A stretch of 64,000 bases of DNA from NCBI GenBank assembly GCA_035944135.1, contig DASZBM010000002.1, positions 124,001 to 188,000 of the forward strand. Direction: 5' to 3'. Shown here piece after piece: positions 53,459 to 62,871 of this stretch. The position numbers were made by a program, and so were the translations under genes. The notes under the pieces are model-generated. The model saw only the letters and a list, made by a program, of their open reading frames with translations, had not been told where the DNA came from and did no database searches. This DNA is from Acidobacteriaceae bacterium. GTDB taxonomy: Bacteria > Acidobacteriota > Terriglobia > Terriglobales > Acidobacteriaceae. Positions within the stretch are counted from its first letter, which is position 1; every line of letters starts with the position of its first letter.

Positions 53459-53806
53459 TTGCAGGAATTTCGGAAGCTGGATGTATGGAAGAGAGCGCAC
53501 GAGCTGGTGTTGGCTGTTTACCGCGCGAGCCAGAATCTACCAAAAGAAGAGGTCTTCGGAATCACGATTCAACTGCGTAGAGCAGCGACTGCGATTCCAA
53601 CGCGAATCGCGGAGGGATGCAGCCGCCAGGCAAGCTCGGAGTTTGTCGCAGACCTCAGACGGAGTGTCGCAGCGACCAATGAGCTCGATTATCTGCTGCT
53701 GCTCGCGAGAGATCTGGGGTACTTCCAGCCGGAGACATACGACAGCCTTAGCGCAGAGACCGTAGAGGTGCGGAAGATGATCTACGGTCTGCTGCGCAGG
53801 CTTTAG
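53459..53806 (+). CDS. Four-helix-bundle protein (S23/IVP family)
   Basis: 115 residues, TTG start; the frame is closed by a TGA at 53432, leaving few other choices. FRKLDVWKRAHELVLAVYRA begins the family, followed by QLRRAATAIPTRIAEGC and the ELDYLLLLARDLGYF helix. The family occurs in rRNA intervening sequences and as free-standing genes; its function is unknown. Here it is free-standing. The stop touches the pgk stop on the other strand with no base between. The gene lies right behind a heptamer array. Confidence 0.88.
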   Translation: MQEFRKLDVWKRAHELVLAVYRASQNLPKEEVFGITIQLRRAATAIPTRIAEGCSRQASSEFVADLRRSVAATNELDYLLLLARDLGYFQPETYDSLSAETVEVRKMIYGLLRRL

Positions 53807-55030
53807 TTATTTATCGTCGAGGGCGGCGACGCCGGGGAGGGTTTTGCCCTCGAGGAATTCGAGGGAGGCTCCGCCGCCGGTGGAGATGTGGGTGATCTTG
53901 TCGGCGACGCCGGAGTTGTTGACCGCAGCGACGGAGTCACCGCCGCCGACGATCGAGATACAGTCTTCATTCTTGGCGATCGCGCGCGCGATGGCGTTGG
54001 TGCCCTTGGCGAAGGGCGAGAGTTCAGCGACGCCCATGGGGCCGTTCCAGACGATGGTGGCGGCGTCGGCGATCTCAGCGGAGAAGAGCTTGATGGTTTC
54101 GGGGCCGATGTCGAGGGCCATGAGGTTTTCGGGGAAGGGACCGTCGCCGGAGAAGAGCGTGGTCTTAGCGTCGGCGGCAAACTTGTCGGCGAGGCAGTGA
54201 TCGACGGGGAGGAGGAATTTGACCTCGCGCTGCTCGGCCTTCTGCATGGCAGCGCGAGCGACGTCGATCTTGTCGAGCTCGGTGAGGGACTTGCCGGTGG
54301 TCTGGCCTTTGGCGTTGAGGAAGGTGTAGGCCATGGCGCCGCCGATGAGCAGAGCGTCGACCTTGTTGAGCAGGGCGTCGATGACCTCGATCTTGTCGGA
54401 GACCTTGGCGCCGCCGATGATGGCGACGAACGGACGGTTGGGGTCCAGCACGGCCTTCGAGAGGTAGGTGAGCTCTTTTTCCATCAGGAGGCCGGCGGCG
54501 CACTGGCCGCCCTTCTGCTTGACGAAGTGGGTGATGCCTTCGGTGGAGGCGTGCGCACGGTGCGCGGCTCCGAAGGCGTCGTTGACGTAAAGGTCGCAGA
54601 GCTCGGCGAGTTGTTTGGCGAAGGCCGGGTCGTTGGCCTCTTCGGCCGCGTGGAAACGCAGGTTTTCGAGCAGGAGCGTCTGTCCGGACTCGAGGTTGCC
54701 GGCCATCTCGCGGGCGATAGGGCCGACGCAGTCGGGCGCGAAGGCGACGTTCTCGCCGTTGGTGAGCACGTTCTCGAGGAGCTGGCGCAGCCGGTCGACG
54801 ACGGGGCGAAGGCTCATCGTATCGACGCGCTTGCCCTTGGGGCGGCCGAGATGCGCGGCCAGGATGACCTTGGCCTTGCGGCGCAGCGCGTATTCGATGG
54901 TGGGGATGGTTTCGCGAATGCGCGTGTCGTCAGTGATGGTGCCCTCTTTGGAGAGCGGAACGTTGAAGTCGACGCGGATGAAGACACGCTTGTCGGCGAG
55001 GTTGAGGTCACGGATCGAAAGCTTGGGCAT
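53807..55030 (-). CDS. pgk: Phosphoglycerate kinase
   Basis: 407 residues. Transfers phosphate from 1,3-bisphosphoglycerate to ADP. RVDFNVPL starts the N-domain, with LAAHLGRPKG in the substrate site, and AIIGGAKVSDKIEVI and IVGGGDSVAAV form the nucleotide-binding C-domain. Length is typical. Tail-to-tail with the four-helix-bundle gene; the small membrane-protein gene at 55112 lies 81 bases upstream on the same strand. Confidence 0.97.
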   Translation of the reverse strand: MPKLSIRDLNLADKRVFIRVDFNVPLSKEGTITDDTRIRETIPTIEYALRRKAKVILAAHLGRPKGKRVDTMSLRPVVDRLRQLLENVLTNGENVAFAPDCVGPIAREMAGNLESGQTLLLENLRFHAAEEANDPAFAKQLAELCDLYVNDAFGAAHRAHASTEGITHFVKQKGGQCAAGLLMEKELTYLSKAVLDPNRPFVAIIGGAKVSDKIEVIDALLNKVDALLIGGAMAYTFLNAKGQTTGKSLTELDKIDVARAAMQKAEQREVKFLLPVDHCLADKFAADAKTTLFSGDGPFPENLMALDIGPETIKLFSAEIADAATIVWNGPMGVAELSPFAKGTNAIARAIAKNEDCISIVGGGDSVAAVNNSGVADKITHISTGGGASLEFLEGKTLPGVAALDDK

Positions 55031-55111
55031 TGCGAAGAGGATATACGACGGAGGGGGAGGGTCTGCCAGTGGATATGATTTTTGAGCGAATTGGGTTTGG
55101 ATTCTACGAAA

Positions 55112-55585
55112 TTATTCGTGGAGGCAGCGCCGGGCGATGAGCGCGATGGGAAGGCCCTGGAACAGAAGGAGCGCGAGTACGGCGTTGAGGAGGATCACTG
55201 GCGGCGGCAGGTGAGTGCGCGGCGGAAGACGCGTGAGCGGGAGGACAAGGAAGTTCATCACGACGTAGATGATGCCCCCGTAGACGAGGCCGGCGATGAC
55301 GGCATGGCGAGTGAGGACGGCGAAGCGTGCCGCGGCCAGGAGAAAGAGTGCGGCCCAGCAGAGAGTGATGGCGTAGTGGATGGCGAGGCCGAGCAATGCG
55401 GTTGCGAGGCCGCCGTGGAAGGCTTGCGGTCCGATGAGGGCGCTGGCGATGTTTTGGAGCAGGCGCTCGGGGCTGACGCCGCGCAGGCCATAGAAGATGA
55501 GGGCGTCGGAGATGTCGAGCGTGCCGGCGACGAGCAGGCAGAGCACGAGCGCTTTGAGGAACGAGCGGCTGGATGTCCCAGTCAT
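55112..55585 (-). CDS. Small membrane protein, YagU/DUF1440-like
   Basis: 157 residues from ATG 55585; the frame stays open upstream to 55666 but is less likely there. Four membrane segments: ALVLCLLVAGTLDI, GLAIHYAITLCWAALFLLA, AVIAGLVYGGIIYVVMNFLV and ILLNAVLALLLFQGLPIAL. The H-Y-A-I...W-A pattern in segment 2 resembles DUF1440 membrane proteins. Function unknown. Lies 41 bases downstream of the RidA gene on the same strand. Confidence 0.65.
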   Translation of the reverse strand: MTGTSSRSFLKALVLCLLVAGTLDISDALIFYGLRGVSPERLLQNIASALIGPQAFHGGLATALLGLAIHYAITLCWAALFLLAAARFAVLTRHAVIAGLVYGGIIYVVMNFLVLPLTRLPPRTHLPPPVILLNAVLALLLFQGLPIALIARRCLHE

Positions 55586-55626
55586 GGCCGCGATTGTAGA
55601 TGCAGGGCCAGGGCCGCGCGAGATTT

Positions 55627-56022
55627 TCAGGGCAGGATTGCTTCGGCTTCGATCTCGACACGCCACTTCGGGTTGAGGAGTTCTTTGACCGTCACCATGG
55701 TGGCGGCGGGGCGGATGTTCGCGAAGATCTCGCCGTGAGCGCGGCCGATTTCCTCCCAGTCCTCGGTGTGGGTGATGTACATCCGCGTGCGGACGACGTG
55801 CTCGAAGCCTGCGCCGGCCTGGGTGAGCGCGTTTCCGATGAGGCCGAAGACGGTGCGGGCCTGCTCATAGGCAGAGAGGTCTTCGGCGCCGACGGGCGCG
55901 GTACCCGCGACATGAACGATGTTGCCGACGCGAACGGCGCGGGAGAAGCCAACGATGGGCTCGTAGGGCGACGTGCCGGGGATGTTCGTGCGGATGCGCG
56001 TGACGTCGGAGGGCAATGACAT
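55627..56022 (-). CDS. RidA-family enamine/imine deaminase
   Basis: 131 residues from ATG 56022; an in-frame extension upstream has no family similarity. RidA proteins hydrolyse reactive 2-aminoacrylate-type intermediates. VVRTRMYITHTEDW holds the conserved Arg of the family, followed by the helix IGRAHGEIFANIRPAATMVTV and the ending VEIEAEAIL. Divergent to the DUF6629 gene with 60 bases between, where a TATATGAT sequence could serve as a promoter. Confidence 0.88.
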   Translation of the reverse strand: MSLPSDVTRIRTNIPGTSPYEPIVGFSRAVRVGNIVHVAGTAPVGAEDLSAYEQARTVFGLIGNALTQAGAGFEHVVRTRMYITHTEDWEEIGRAHGEIFANIRPAATMVTVKELLNPKWRVEIEAEAILP

Positions 56023-56082
56023 GGTACGAGGATAGTCCTGCGGGGTCGTATATGATCTGCGCAATATCAAAGAGGAGTAGCG

Positions 56083-56745
56083 ATGTGTTTTTCGGCGACG
56101 GCGAATTTCGTTGGAAGCGGGGTGCTCGGGTCCATCGGCGTCGCGACACTGACAAAGGTGAAACACCGGCGCGAGCTGCTGTTCGCTGCGCTGCCGACGC
56201 TGTTCGCGGTTCATCAGCTGATTGAAGGATTTGTGTGGCTGGGGTTGGATGGAGTTCTATCGCCGCAGGTAACCCATGATATGGGTGCGGCGTTCGTACT
56301 GTATGCCCAGGGACTTCTGCCGTTCCTGCTCCCGATGAGTGTCGTGCTTTTTGAGCCGACGGTGAAGGAGCGAAGGCGAATGATTCCGTTTCTAGCTCTT
56401 GGCACAGGATTGACGCTGTATACGTTGTGGGCGTTGATTGCATACCCGCTGGAGGTTTCCGTAAAGGGACACAGCATCGTGTATGTGAACCAGGGTACGA
56501 ACCACACTGAAGTCGCAGTCCTATACGTTGCTGCGACTTGCGGCACGCTGTTCTTTTCGAAGATCAGAGATATGGTGATCTTTGGCGCGGCCAACCTGGT
56601 AATTCTGCTGGTGGTGATGGAAGTAAAGCGATATGCGTTTACGTCGCTGTGGTGCGCGTACGGAGCCATGTCGAGCCTGATTATCCTGGCGTACTTCTGG
56701 AAGAGCCGGTTTCACCGGCCCTTTCAATACGCTCACGCGACTTGA
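56083..56745 (+). CDS. DUF6629-family membrane protein
   Basis: 220 residues, about 7 membrane segments. It begins MCFSATANF, the hallmark of this small family, followed by HQLIEGFVWLGLDG. GAGGAG lies just before the ATG. Function unknown. Confidence 0.85.
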   Translation: MCFSATANFVGSGVLGSIGVATLTKVKHRRELLFAALPTLFAVHQLIEGFVWLGLDGVLSPQVTHDMGAAFVLYAQGLLPFLLPMSVVLFEPTVKERRRMIPFLALGTGLTLYTLWALIAYPLEVSVKGHSIVYVNQGTNHTEVAVLYVAATCGTLFFSKIRDMVIFGAANLVILLVVMEVKRYAFTSLWCAYGAMSSLIILAYFWKSRFHRPFQYAHAT

Positions 56746-56853
56746 GTCGGGGAGCTCCGGCGGTTTGTCTTCTGACCTGTTAACCGAGGCTGCGCTATGC
56801 CGTAGTAGGGATATGCGGCTGCGCGAAGGCGTCCGCCTGGGAGGGTGAGCAGG

Positions 56854-57771
56854 ATGAGATGGTCTGCGGGAATGCGGATGGTGGGGGTGGGTGTATTGGC
56901 CGGCGCGATGATTGCGCCGATGGCGGTGGGGGCGCAGGCGCCGGCGCCGGTGCAGGTCCAACCGGCCGCGGCTGCTGAAACGCAACAGGAGCTCGGCGCA
57001 ACGCAGCAGCAATTGATGCAACTGCTGCGGTTGAGTCCGACGCTGGCTGAGGTGGTGTCGAGCGATCCGTCGCTGCTGGCGGACCAGCAGTATGTGGCGA
57101 AGAGCAATCCGGAGCTGGCGGCGTTCCTGGCGCAGCATCCGGAGATTGGGCGCAATCCTTCGTTCTGGCTGTTTTCTGAGCTGCGCAGCCCGCAACAGAG
57201 GTACTACGAAATACTGCAGCCGAAACAGGGCTTTGAGGAGAGACGATCTGCTCCGAGCCCGGCTCATGAAGTGATCGAGTCGCTTGCGCCGGTGGTTGTG
57301 ATGATCGTGCTGCTGTGTGCGCTGGCGTGGATCCTCCGCACGTTAGCGGAGAACCGGCGATGGACGAAGGTTTTCACGCTACAGAGCGAGGTGCATGCAA
57401 AGCTGATCGACCGCTTTGCTACCAACCAGGAACTGCTGAACTACATGGAGACGGAGCCGGGCAAGCGCTTCCTGCAGGCGGCGCCGATTGTGACCGAGAC
57501 AGAGTCTCGGCGGATGCCGAACCTCGTGTCCCGGATGATCGCGACCTTGCAGGTGGGGCTGGTGCTGACGTTGCTGGGTGCGGGACTGTTGTCGCTGAAG
57601 AACGTCGTGGGTGACGCGGGAACCACGATGCTGGTGCTGGGAATCGTCGCGTTGATGCCGGGAATCGGGCTTATTCTGTCGGCGGGCGCGTTGTGGGTGC
57701 TGGGGCGGCGGCTGAACCTGATGGAGATGCCGCACGTACAGTCGGAGATGGATCTTCGGGGGCGCGAGTGA
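56854..57771 (+). CDS. Membrane protein of the sigma-factor operon
   Basis: 305 residues from ATG 56854 (GGAGG nine bases upstream; GTG at 56845 would put the start inside the ribosome-binding site). Signal or anchor segment (VGVGVLAGAMIAPMAVGAQA), a periplasmic helical region (SPTLAEVVSSDPSLLAD, ELAAFLAQHPEIG), a membrane segment (VVVMIVLLCALAWIL) and two more near the end (GLVLTLLGAGLLSL and LVLGIVALMPGIGLIL). No family that I recognise. The sigma-factor gene starts 37 bases later, so they are likely one operon; it may be a sensor or a target of the anti-sigma pair. Confidence 0.65.
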   Translation: MRWSAGMRMVGVGVLAGAMIAPMAVGAQAPAPVQVQPAAAAETQQELGATQQQLMQLLRLSPTLAEVVSSDPSLLADQQYVAKSNPELAAFLAQHPEIGRNPSFWLFSELRSPQQRYYEILQPKQGFEERRSAPSPAHEVIESLAPVVVMIVLLCALAWILRTLAENRRWTKVFTLQSEVHAKLIDRFATNQELLNYMETEPGKRFLQAAPIVTETESRRMPNLVSRMIATLQVGLVLTLLGAGLLSLKNVVGDAGTTMLVLGIVALMPGIGLILSAGALWVLGRRLNLMEMPHVQSEMDLRGRE

Positions 57772-57808
57772 GGCTAGGTGAGGCCGCGCTCCGGATGAGG
57801 GTGTCGCG

Positions 57809-58354
57809 ATGACCTGGGATGAGGTTCTCGACAGTGTGCAGGCGGGTGAGAGCGCTGCAGCCGAGTCGCGCATGGACAGAGATGCGTTTGCTGGATTCTA
57901 CGAACGGACAGCGCGGCCGCTGTGGGCGTACCTGATGCGGGTGTCGGGCGATCCGGCGCTGGCGGATGACCTGGTGCAGGAGAGCTTTGTGCGGATGCTG
58001 TGCTCGACGACGCCGCTGGATGGCGAGGTGCATGCCAAGCGCTACCTTTTCCGCATCGCGACGAATCTGTTGCGGGACTACTGGCGGAGGCCGAAGGCGT
58101 CGTCGATTGAAGATGTGCCGGAGGGCATGTTTGCGAGAGATGGCGGCGATGGGGCGGATGCGCAGATGATGCTGGAGCCGCGGCTGTTGCAGCTTCGTCC
58201 GCGAGAACGGCAGTTGTTGTGGCTGGCGCACGCGGAGGGATACTCGCACAAGGAGATTGCCGAGATTATGGGGCTACGGTCTCCGAGCATACGGTTGATG
58301 CTGTTCCGCGCACGGCGAAGGATGGCGGATCTGCTGGGCGAGGAGTGTGCGTGA
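57809..58354 (+). CDS. ECF-type RNA polymerase sigma factor
   Basis: 181 residues. Region 2 (about 25-100) has FYERTARPLWAYLMRV and DDLVQESFVRML; region 4 (about 120-175) has LRPRERQLLWLAHAEGYSH and KEIAEIMGLRSPSIRLMLF, the helix-turn-helix. Region 3 is absent as expected for group 4. GTGATG at the end overlaps the anti-sigma start by one base. Directs RNA polymerase to an unknown stress or envelope regulon. Confidence 0.92.
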   Translation: MTWDEVLDSVQAGESAAAESRMDRDAFAGFYERTARPLWAYLMRVSGDPALADDLVQESFVRMLCSTTPLDGEVHAKRYLFRIATNLLRDYWRRPKASSIEDVPEGMFARDGGDGADAQMMLEPRLLQLRPRERQLLWLAHAEGYSHKEIAEIMGLRSPSIRLMLFRARRRMADLLGEECA

Positions 58355-58836
58355 TGATGCGCTGCGGCCGGACTGCGGAGATCGACGAGCTGCTGCGGCT
58401 GGGGCACTGGCCTGAGGCCGCTGGTACGGAGTTGCAGGCCCATGTGCAGGCGTGCCGGGCGTGCGGGGAGCGCGTGCGGGTGACGCAGGCGCTGCGGGCG
58501 ATGCGTGCGAGCAGCATGCGATCGGCGCGGATGGAGCCGCCGGCGCTGGTGTGGTGGCGCGCGCAGCTACGCCGCAGGCGCGAGGTGATGCAGCAGGTGG
58601 AGAGGCCACTGCGTGTGCAGATGCTGGTGGTGCTGGCGGTGGTGTGCGTGGGGCTGGGGTTGGCGTTCGAGCTGAGCGGCGGAGAGGCGGCCTGGCGCGG
58701 CTGGATTGACGCGAGCGCAGGGGCAGTGGCGCGGTCTGGATTGGCGAGCTTTGGGGTGGGGCTTGTGGTGGCGAGCGCGGTGGCGCTGGCGACAATGGCC
58801 GGGCTGGCGATTTATCTGACGCTGGAGCGTAAGTAA
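58354..58836 (+). CDS. Putative anti-sigma factor with zinc-finger N-terminus
   Basis: 160 residues from ATG 58354 (GAGGAG upstream; GTG 58351 would also be in frame). HVQACRACGERV gives the H-x3-C-x2-C pattern of zinc anti-sigma domains. Two membrane segments follow (LVVLAVVCVGLGLAFEL and VVASAVALATMAGLAIYL). It overlaps the sigma gene by one base, the usual arrangement for a sigma/anti-sigma pair. Confidence 0.82.
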   Translation: MMRCGRTAEIDELLRLGHWPEAAGTELQAHVQACRACGERVRVTQALRAMRASSMRSARMEPPALVWWRAQLRRRREVMQQVERPLRVQMLVVLAVVCVGLGLAFELSGGEAAWRGWIDASAGAVARSGLASFGVGLVVASAVALATMAGLAIYLTLERK

Positions 58837-59279
58837 GGGCCGATTTGTTACTGAAAGAGCTGGCCGTCTGGTTACTGTCGGTTACAAGCCTTCCGAGAAA
58901 ATCTGAGCCTATTTCCTGCGCAAAAAAGGGAAAAGCCTGGGAAGTCCCTGTGACATTTCCTGCATAGGGGACATTACAGGTGGGCGCGGGACGTGCGGAT
59001 TAGGTCGAATCTGGACATTTTCTCTTCGCGTGAGAATGGCCGCCGGATTGCGACTGTATAGCGACAAATAATCATTTTGCTTTCGGCCGGCCTATTGCGA
59101 ATCGGGTCTGAAGTAACCGGTCCGCATCTGGCTACAACGTTAACCCGCCGCTAACTGAACGCGTGCCTTGAGGAAGGTAACGTGTGGTTTTGGGGCCAAG
59201 TGTGCTTCGGCGTTGCAGAGACGTTACCGCGCATTTGAGGACGTGACTCGTATCAGCACGGGTCAGGAGAATTCTAAAG
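58837..59279. other. 443-base intergenic region with repeated GTTAC motifs
   Basis: Between the anti-sigma gene and the PEP-CTERM gene. GGTTAC occurs at 58870-58875 and 58880-58885 (10 bases apart), with GTTAC or GTAAC again at 58847, 59113, 59177 and 59223, and GTTAAC at 59139. GGTAACGT (59176-59183) and ACGTTACC (59221-59228) form a perfect inverted repeat 37 bases apart. No gene seen. Confidence 0.5.
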
Positions 59280-59891
59280 ATGAGAAAGCTATGGGCACTA
59301 CTCCCAGGCGTCTGCCTGGCTTTGGTCTCTTTGACGGCCAAAGCTGATCCCACACTAACTTTTGACAGCTCACCCGGCGGCGGGGAGATCGGTCCGTACA
59401 CCCTGACGCTGAACCCGGGAAGCGCGAGCCTGCAGCTGTTCTGCATGAACGACGACCGTTACATCCAGGGCGGCGAAACCTGGGGAGTCAATATCGTGAA
59501 CGGCGCCGATCTTACGACCTTCCTCGCCAGCGATCCGAACCTTGCGAAGGCCTATGAGGAGGAAGCGTACATCTACAGCCAGTACAACGGCACGAATGCG
59601 GCCGATGTTCAGGATGCATTGTGGGACATTTTTAATCCCATGACTCTCGACACCGCTGCTCAAAATCTTGTGACTGACGCTGAGATGTCGTCGAACCCGT
59701 TCTACACCAACGGCGATTTGGGTCATTACGACTTCTTCCTGTATGACGGTGGAGCGATCACGAATCAGTACGGCACGTACGATCCGCAGAACTTCATTGG
59801 TGCTGCTCCTGAACCATCGAGCCTGTTCCTGCTGGGATCGGGTCTTGCCGGTTTAGCTGGAGCTGCCCGCCGCAAGCTGACTCGCTCGTAG
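59280..59891 (+). CDS. PEP-CTERM sorting domain protein
   Basis: 203 residues with a signal peptide (LLPGVCLALVSLTAKA) and a C-terminal sorting signal: PEPSSLFLLGSGLAGLAG followed by AARRK. Such tails are cut by an exosortase, which is not in this window. The middle region has no domain that I recognise; it has a single central Cys (LFCMNDDRY). Likely secreted and tied to the outer surface or exopolysaccharide. AGGAG is just upstream of the start. A strong bidirectional terminator follows. Confidence 0.88.
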   Translation: MRKLWALLPGVCLALVSLTAKADPTLTFDSSPGGGEIGPYTLTLNPGSASLQLFCMNDDRYIQGGETWGVNIVNGADLTTFLASDPNLAKAYEEEAYIYSQYNGTNAADVQDALWDIFNPMTLDTAAQNLVTDAEMSSNPFYTNGDLGHYDFFLYDGGAITNQYGTYDPQNFIGAAPEPSSLFLLGSGLAGLAGAARRKLTRS

Positions 59892-59913
59892 ACAAATCAG
59901 TCGCCTCAAAACA

Positions 59914-59947
59914 AACGAGCGCGCGGATTCAGTTCCGCGCGCTCGTT
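59914..59947. terminator. Bidirectional terminator between the PEP-CTERM gene and gapA
   Basis: Perfect 14-bp stem AACGAGCGCGCGGA / TCCGCGCGCTCGTT with a 6-base loop. On the minus strand the tail is TTGTTTTG. Confidence 0.9.
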
Positions 59948-59977
59948 CTTCGTTTCTGTGAGGTTCAGGGTTGTGTT

Positions 59978-60982
<1,005 letters not shown>

Positions 60983-61165
60983 TTGCGTGCTGACCTCGAT
61001 CTGAATTGTTTGAGAGTGGCGTAGTTCAGAAACGTATGAGGACGCGCATGCTCCCAACTACTGAGGCTATCAAAGCGTGCTATGCGCCGCAAATGAGAGC
61101 GCATCCTGAGATATTCAGGGGGGCACGGTTTGGGCGGCATGGCACGCGTGTGATAAAAGCAGCGT

Positions 61166-62056
61166 ATGCGCGAATGGATGCGCGAGAAACTCATGAGAAG
61201 ACGTTCCAAGCGTGGACCTAACGATTCCGAGTCCACGGGCAAGATTGGGCAAGAGATACCTACGAACCAGCTGGCGCCACTGCGGCCGGCCTACCCTGAC
61301 TCATCGCAGACCGAGCCGCAGACCGGATTGAAAGCTGAACCGCAGCCGGATGTTGCGGCGGAGATGCATGGATTGCAGCCGGGCGAAGCGACTCGGGACA
61401 GTGGCGACGCGAGCCGGCACAGCGATGTGGCGCAGAGCGCCGCGCAGGCTGCTGAGCAGCAGCCGCAGGTCGAGGTAGAGACGCAGCCGGAGTCACTGGC
61501 AACGCCACCGGCAGGTCCGGTGGCCGTTCCTGCGAGATCGCCGCGAGGCTATGTGGTGCTGACAATCGGATTGCCGGGGTCCGGCAAGACGACCTGGTAC
61601 AAGCGCCGTGGCGTGACGCCGCTCTCGAGCGACATGCTGCGCACGATTTTGTTCGACGACATCACGGACCAGCGCTACCAGGGGCTGGTGTTCAGCACGC
61701 TGCGCAGTCTGCTGCGCGCGCGTCTGATCGCCAAGATGCCGTGGAACTATGTGGACGCAACGAACCTGAGCCCGCATGAACGCCGCCAGTGGATCAAGAT
61801 GGCGAAGAGCTTCGGGTACGAGGTGCAGGCGGTGTTCTTCGACGTGCCGCTGTCGGTGTGCCTGGAGCGGAACGCGAAGCGCGACCGCCAGGTCTCGGAC
61901 GAGGTGATGCACAAGATGGCGGAGAGGCTTCGACCGCCGGCGTTCAAGGAAGGCTTCGACAAGATCACGGTTGTGCGCGTGAAGGGAGCACAGGCGAATG
62001 GTTCCGGCGAGCAGGCGAGTGCGGACAGCGCACAGGAGCCGGTCGAGGAGTCATAG
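61166..62056 (+). CDS. P-loop kinase (AAA_33/PNK-like) with a disordered N-terminal tail
   Basis: 296 residues. Residues 15-125 are Gln/Glu/Pro/Ala/Ser-rich and look disordered. The catalytic domain begins at about 126: Walker A GLPGSGKTT (135-143), LSSDMLRTIL, VDATNLSPHERRQWI, and the Arg-rich ERNAKRDRQVSDEVM lid, as in polynucleotide/zeta-toxin-like kinases. Substrate unknown. No antitoxin gene is next to it. The C-terminal tail is again low-complexity. Confidence 0.82.
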   Translation: MREWMREKLMRRRSKRGPNDSESTGKIGQEIPTNQLAPLRPAYPDSSQTEPQTGLKAEPQPDVAAEMHGLQPGEATRDSGDASRHSDVAQSAAQAAEQQPQVEVETQPESLATPPAGPVAVPARSPRGYVVLTIGLPGSGKTTWYKRRGVTPLSSDMLRTILFDDITDQRYQGLVFSTLRSLLRARLIAKMPWNYVDATNLSPHERRQWIKMAKSFGYEVQAVFFDVPLSVCLERNAKRDRQVSDEVMHKMAERLRPPAFKEGFDKITVVRVKGAQANGSGEQASADSAQEPVEES

Positions 62057-62106
62057 AACGCTGCCGCATGGGCAGGCAGAGCGCGGCAGCCACAAGCAGG
62101 AGAACG

Positions 62107-62871
62107 ATGGCCACTCACGGGGTGGAGTTCGCGGATGTGAGCTTCACGGTGGGTGGCCGTCCTGTTTTGCGGGGCGTTTCGCTGCGGGTGGAGCAGGGAA
62201 CGACAACAGCGCTGCTGGGCCGCAGCGGCTCTGGAAAGACGACGCTGCTGCGAACGGTGAATGCGCTGGTGCGGCCGACGAGCGGGCGCGTGCTCGTTGA
62301 TGAGCGGGATGTGGCGGAGGAGGACGTGATCGCGCTGCGGCGGCGGATTGGATACGTGATCCAGGAGACTGGATTGTTTCCGCACATGACGATCGGCAGG
62401 AATGTGAGGCTTCCGCTCGACGTGAACGGTGGCATGGCCGGCCACGGTGACGAAACGGAAGCGGCCGTCAAAGGGCGATTGGAGAGTGTTGGCCTCTCCT
62501 ATGCGGAGTATCGCGATCGCTATCCATGGCAGTTGAGTGGAGGACAGCGGCAAAGGGCAGGCGTGGCGCGAGCGCTGGTTAACAACCCCTCTGTGTTGCT
62601 GATGGATGAGCCGTTCGGAGCGCTCGATCCGCTCACGCGCGCGGAGATGCAGACGATGCTGCGCGAGCTCCTGCGAAAGACGTGTGTGACGACGCTGATC
62701 GTGACGCACGATCTTGATGAAGCAATCTATCTGGCGGATCGTGTGGTTCTGATCGAGGACGGACGTGTCGTCGCAAATCTTGCGTCGTCGGAGGTGCTCG
62801 AGTCGCGCGAGCCGTCGATACGCGCGTACGTTGCGGCTGCTCGGCGCGCGCAGGAGGTGCCGGCAGAATGA
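62107..62871 (+). CDS. Glycine betaine/choline ABC importer, ATP-binding subunit (OpuBA-like)
   Basis: 254 residues from ATG 62107, which has AGGAG seven bases upstream; a frame open from 61789 lies on the preceding gene and is not real. Walker A GRSGSGKTT (38-46), Q-loop QETGLFPHMTIGRN, signature [15 protein letters not shown], Walker B VLLMDEPFGALDP. The QETGLFPHMT stretch is typical of OpuA/OpuB/OsmV. The C-terminal CBS domains that gate OpuA are absent. Overlaps the permease gene by 4 bases. Confidence 0.9.
   Translation: MATHGVEFADVSFTVGGRPVLRGVSLRVEQGTTTALLGRSGSGKTTLLRTVNALVRPTSGRVLVDERDVAEEDVIALRRRIGYVIQETGLFPHMTIGRNVRLPLDVNGGMAGHGDETEAAVKGRLESVGLSYAEYRDRYPWQLSGGQRQRAGVARALVNNPSVLLMDEPFGALDPLTRAEMQTMLRELLRKTCVTTLIVTHDLDEAIYLADRVVLIEDGRVVANLASSEVLESREPSIRAYVAAARRAQEVPAE

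Noticed and set aside
53459-53806. rRNA intervening sequence
   Set aside because: The four-helix-bundle gene belongs to the S23/IVP family often found in 23S rRNA intervening sequences, but there is no rRNA here.
59176-59215. Sigma-54 promoter ahead of the PEP-CTERM gene
   Set aside because: A GG-N10-GC pair is present near 59191-59204 but the rest of the -24/-12 consensus fits poorly.
61166-62056. Toxin of a toxin-antitoxin pair (zeta-like kinase)
   Set aside because: The P-loop kinase resembles the zeta fold but no small antitoxin gene is adjacent, and the long disordered tail is not typical of zeta toxins.
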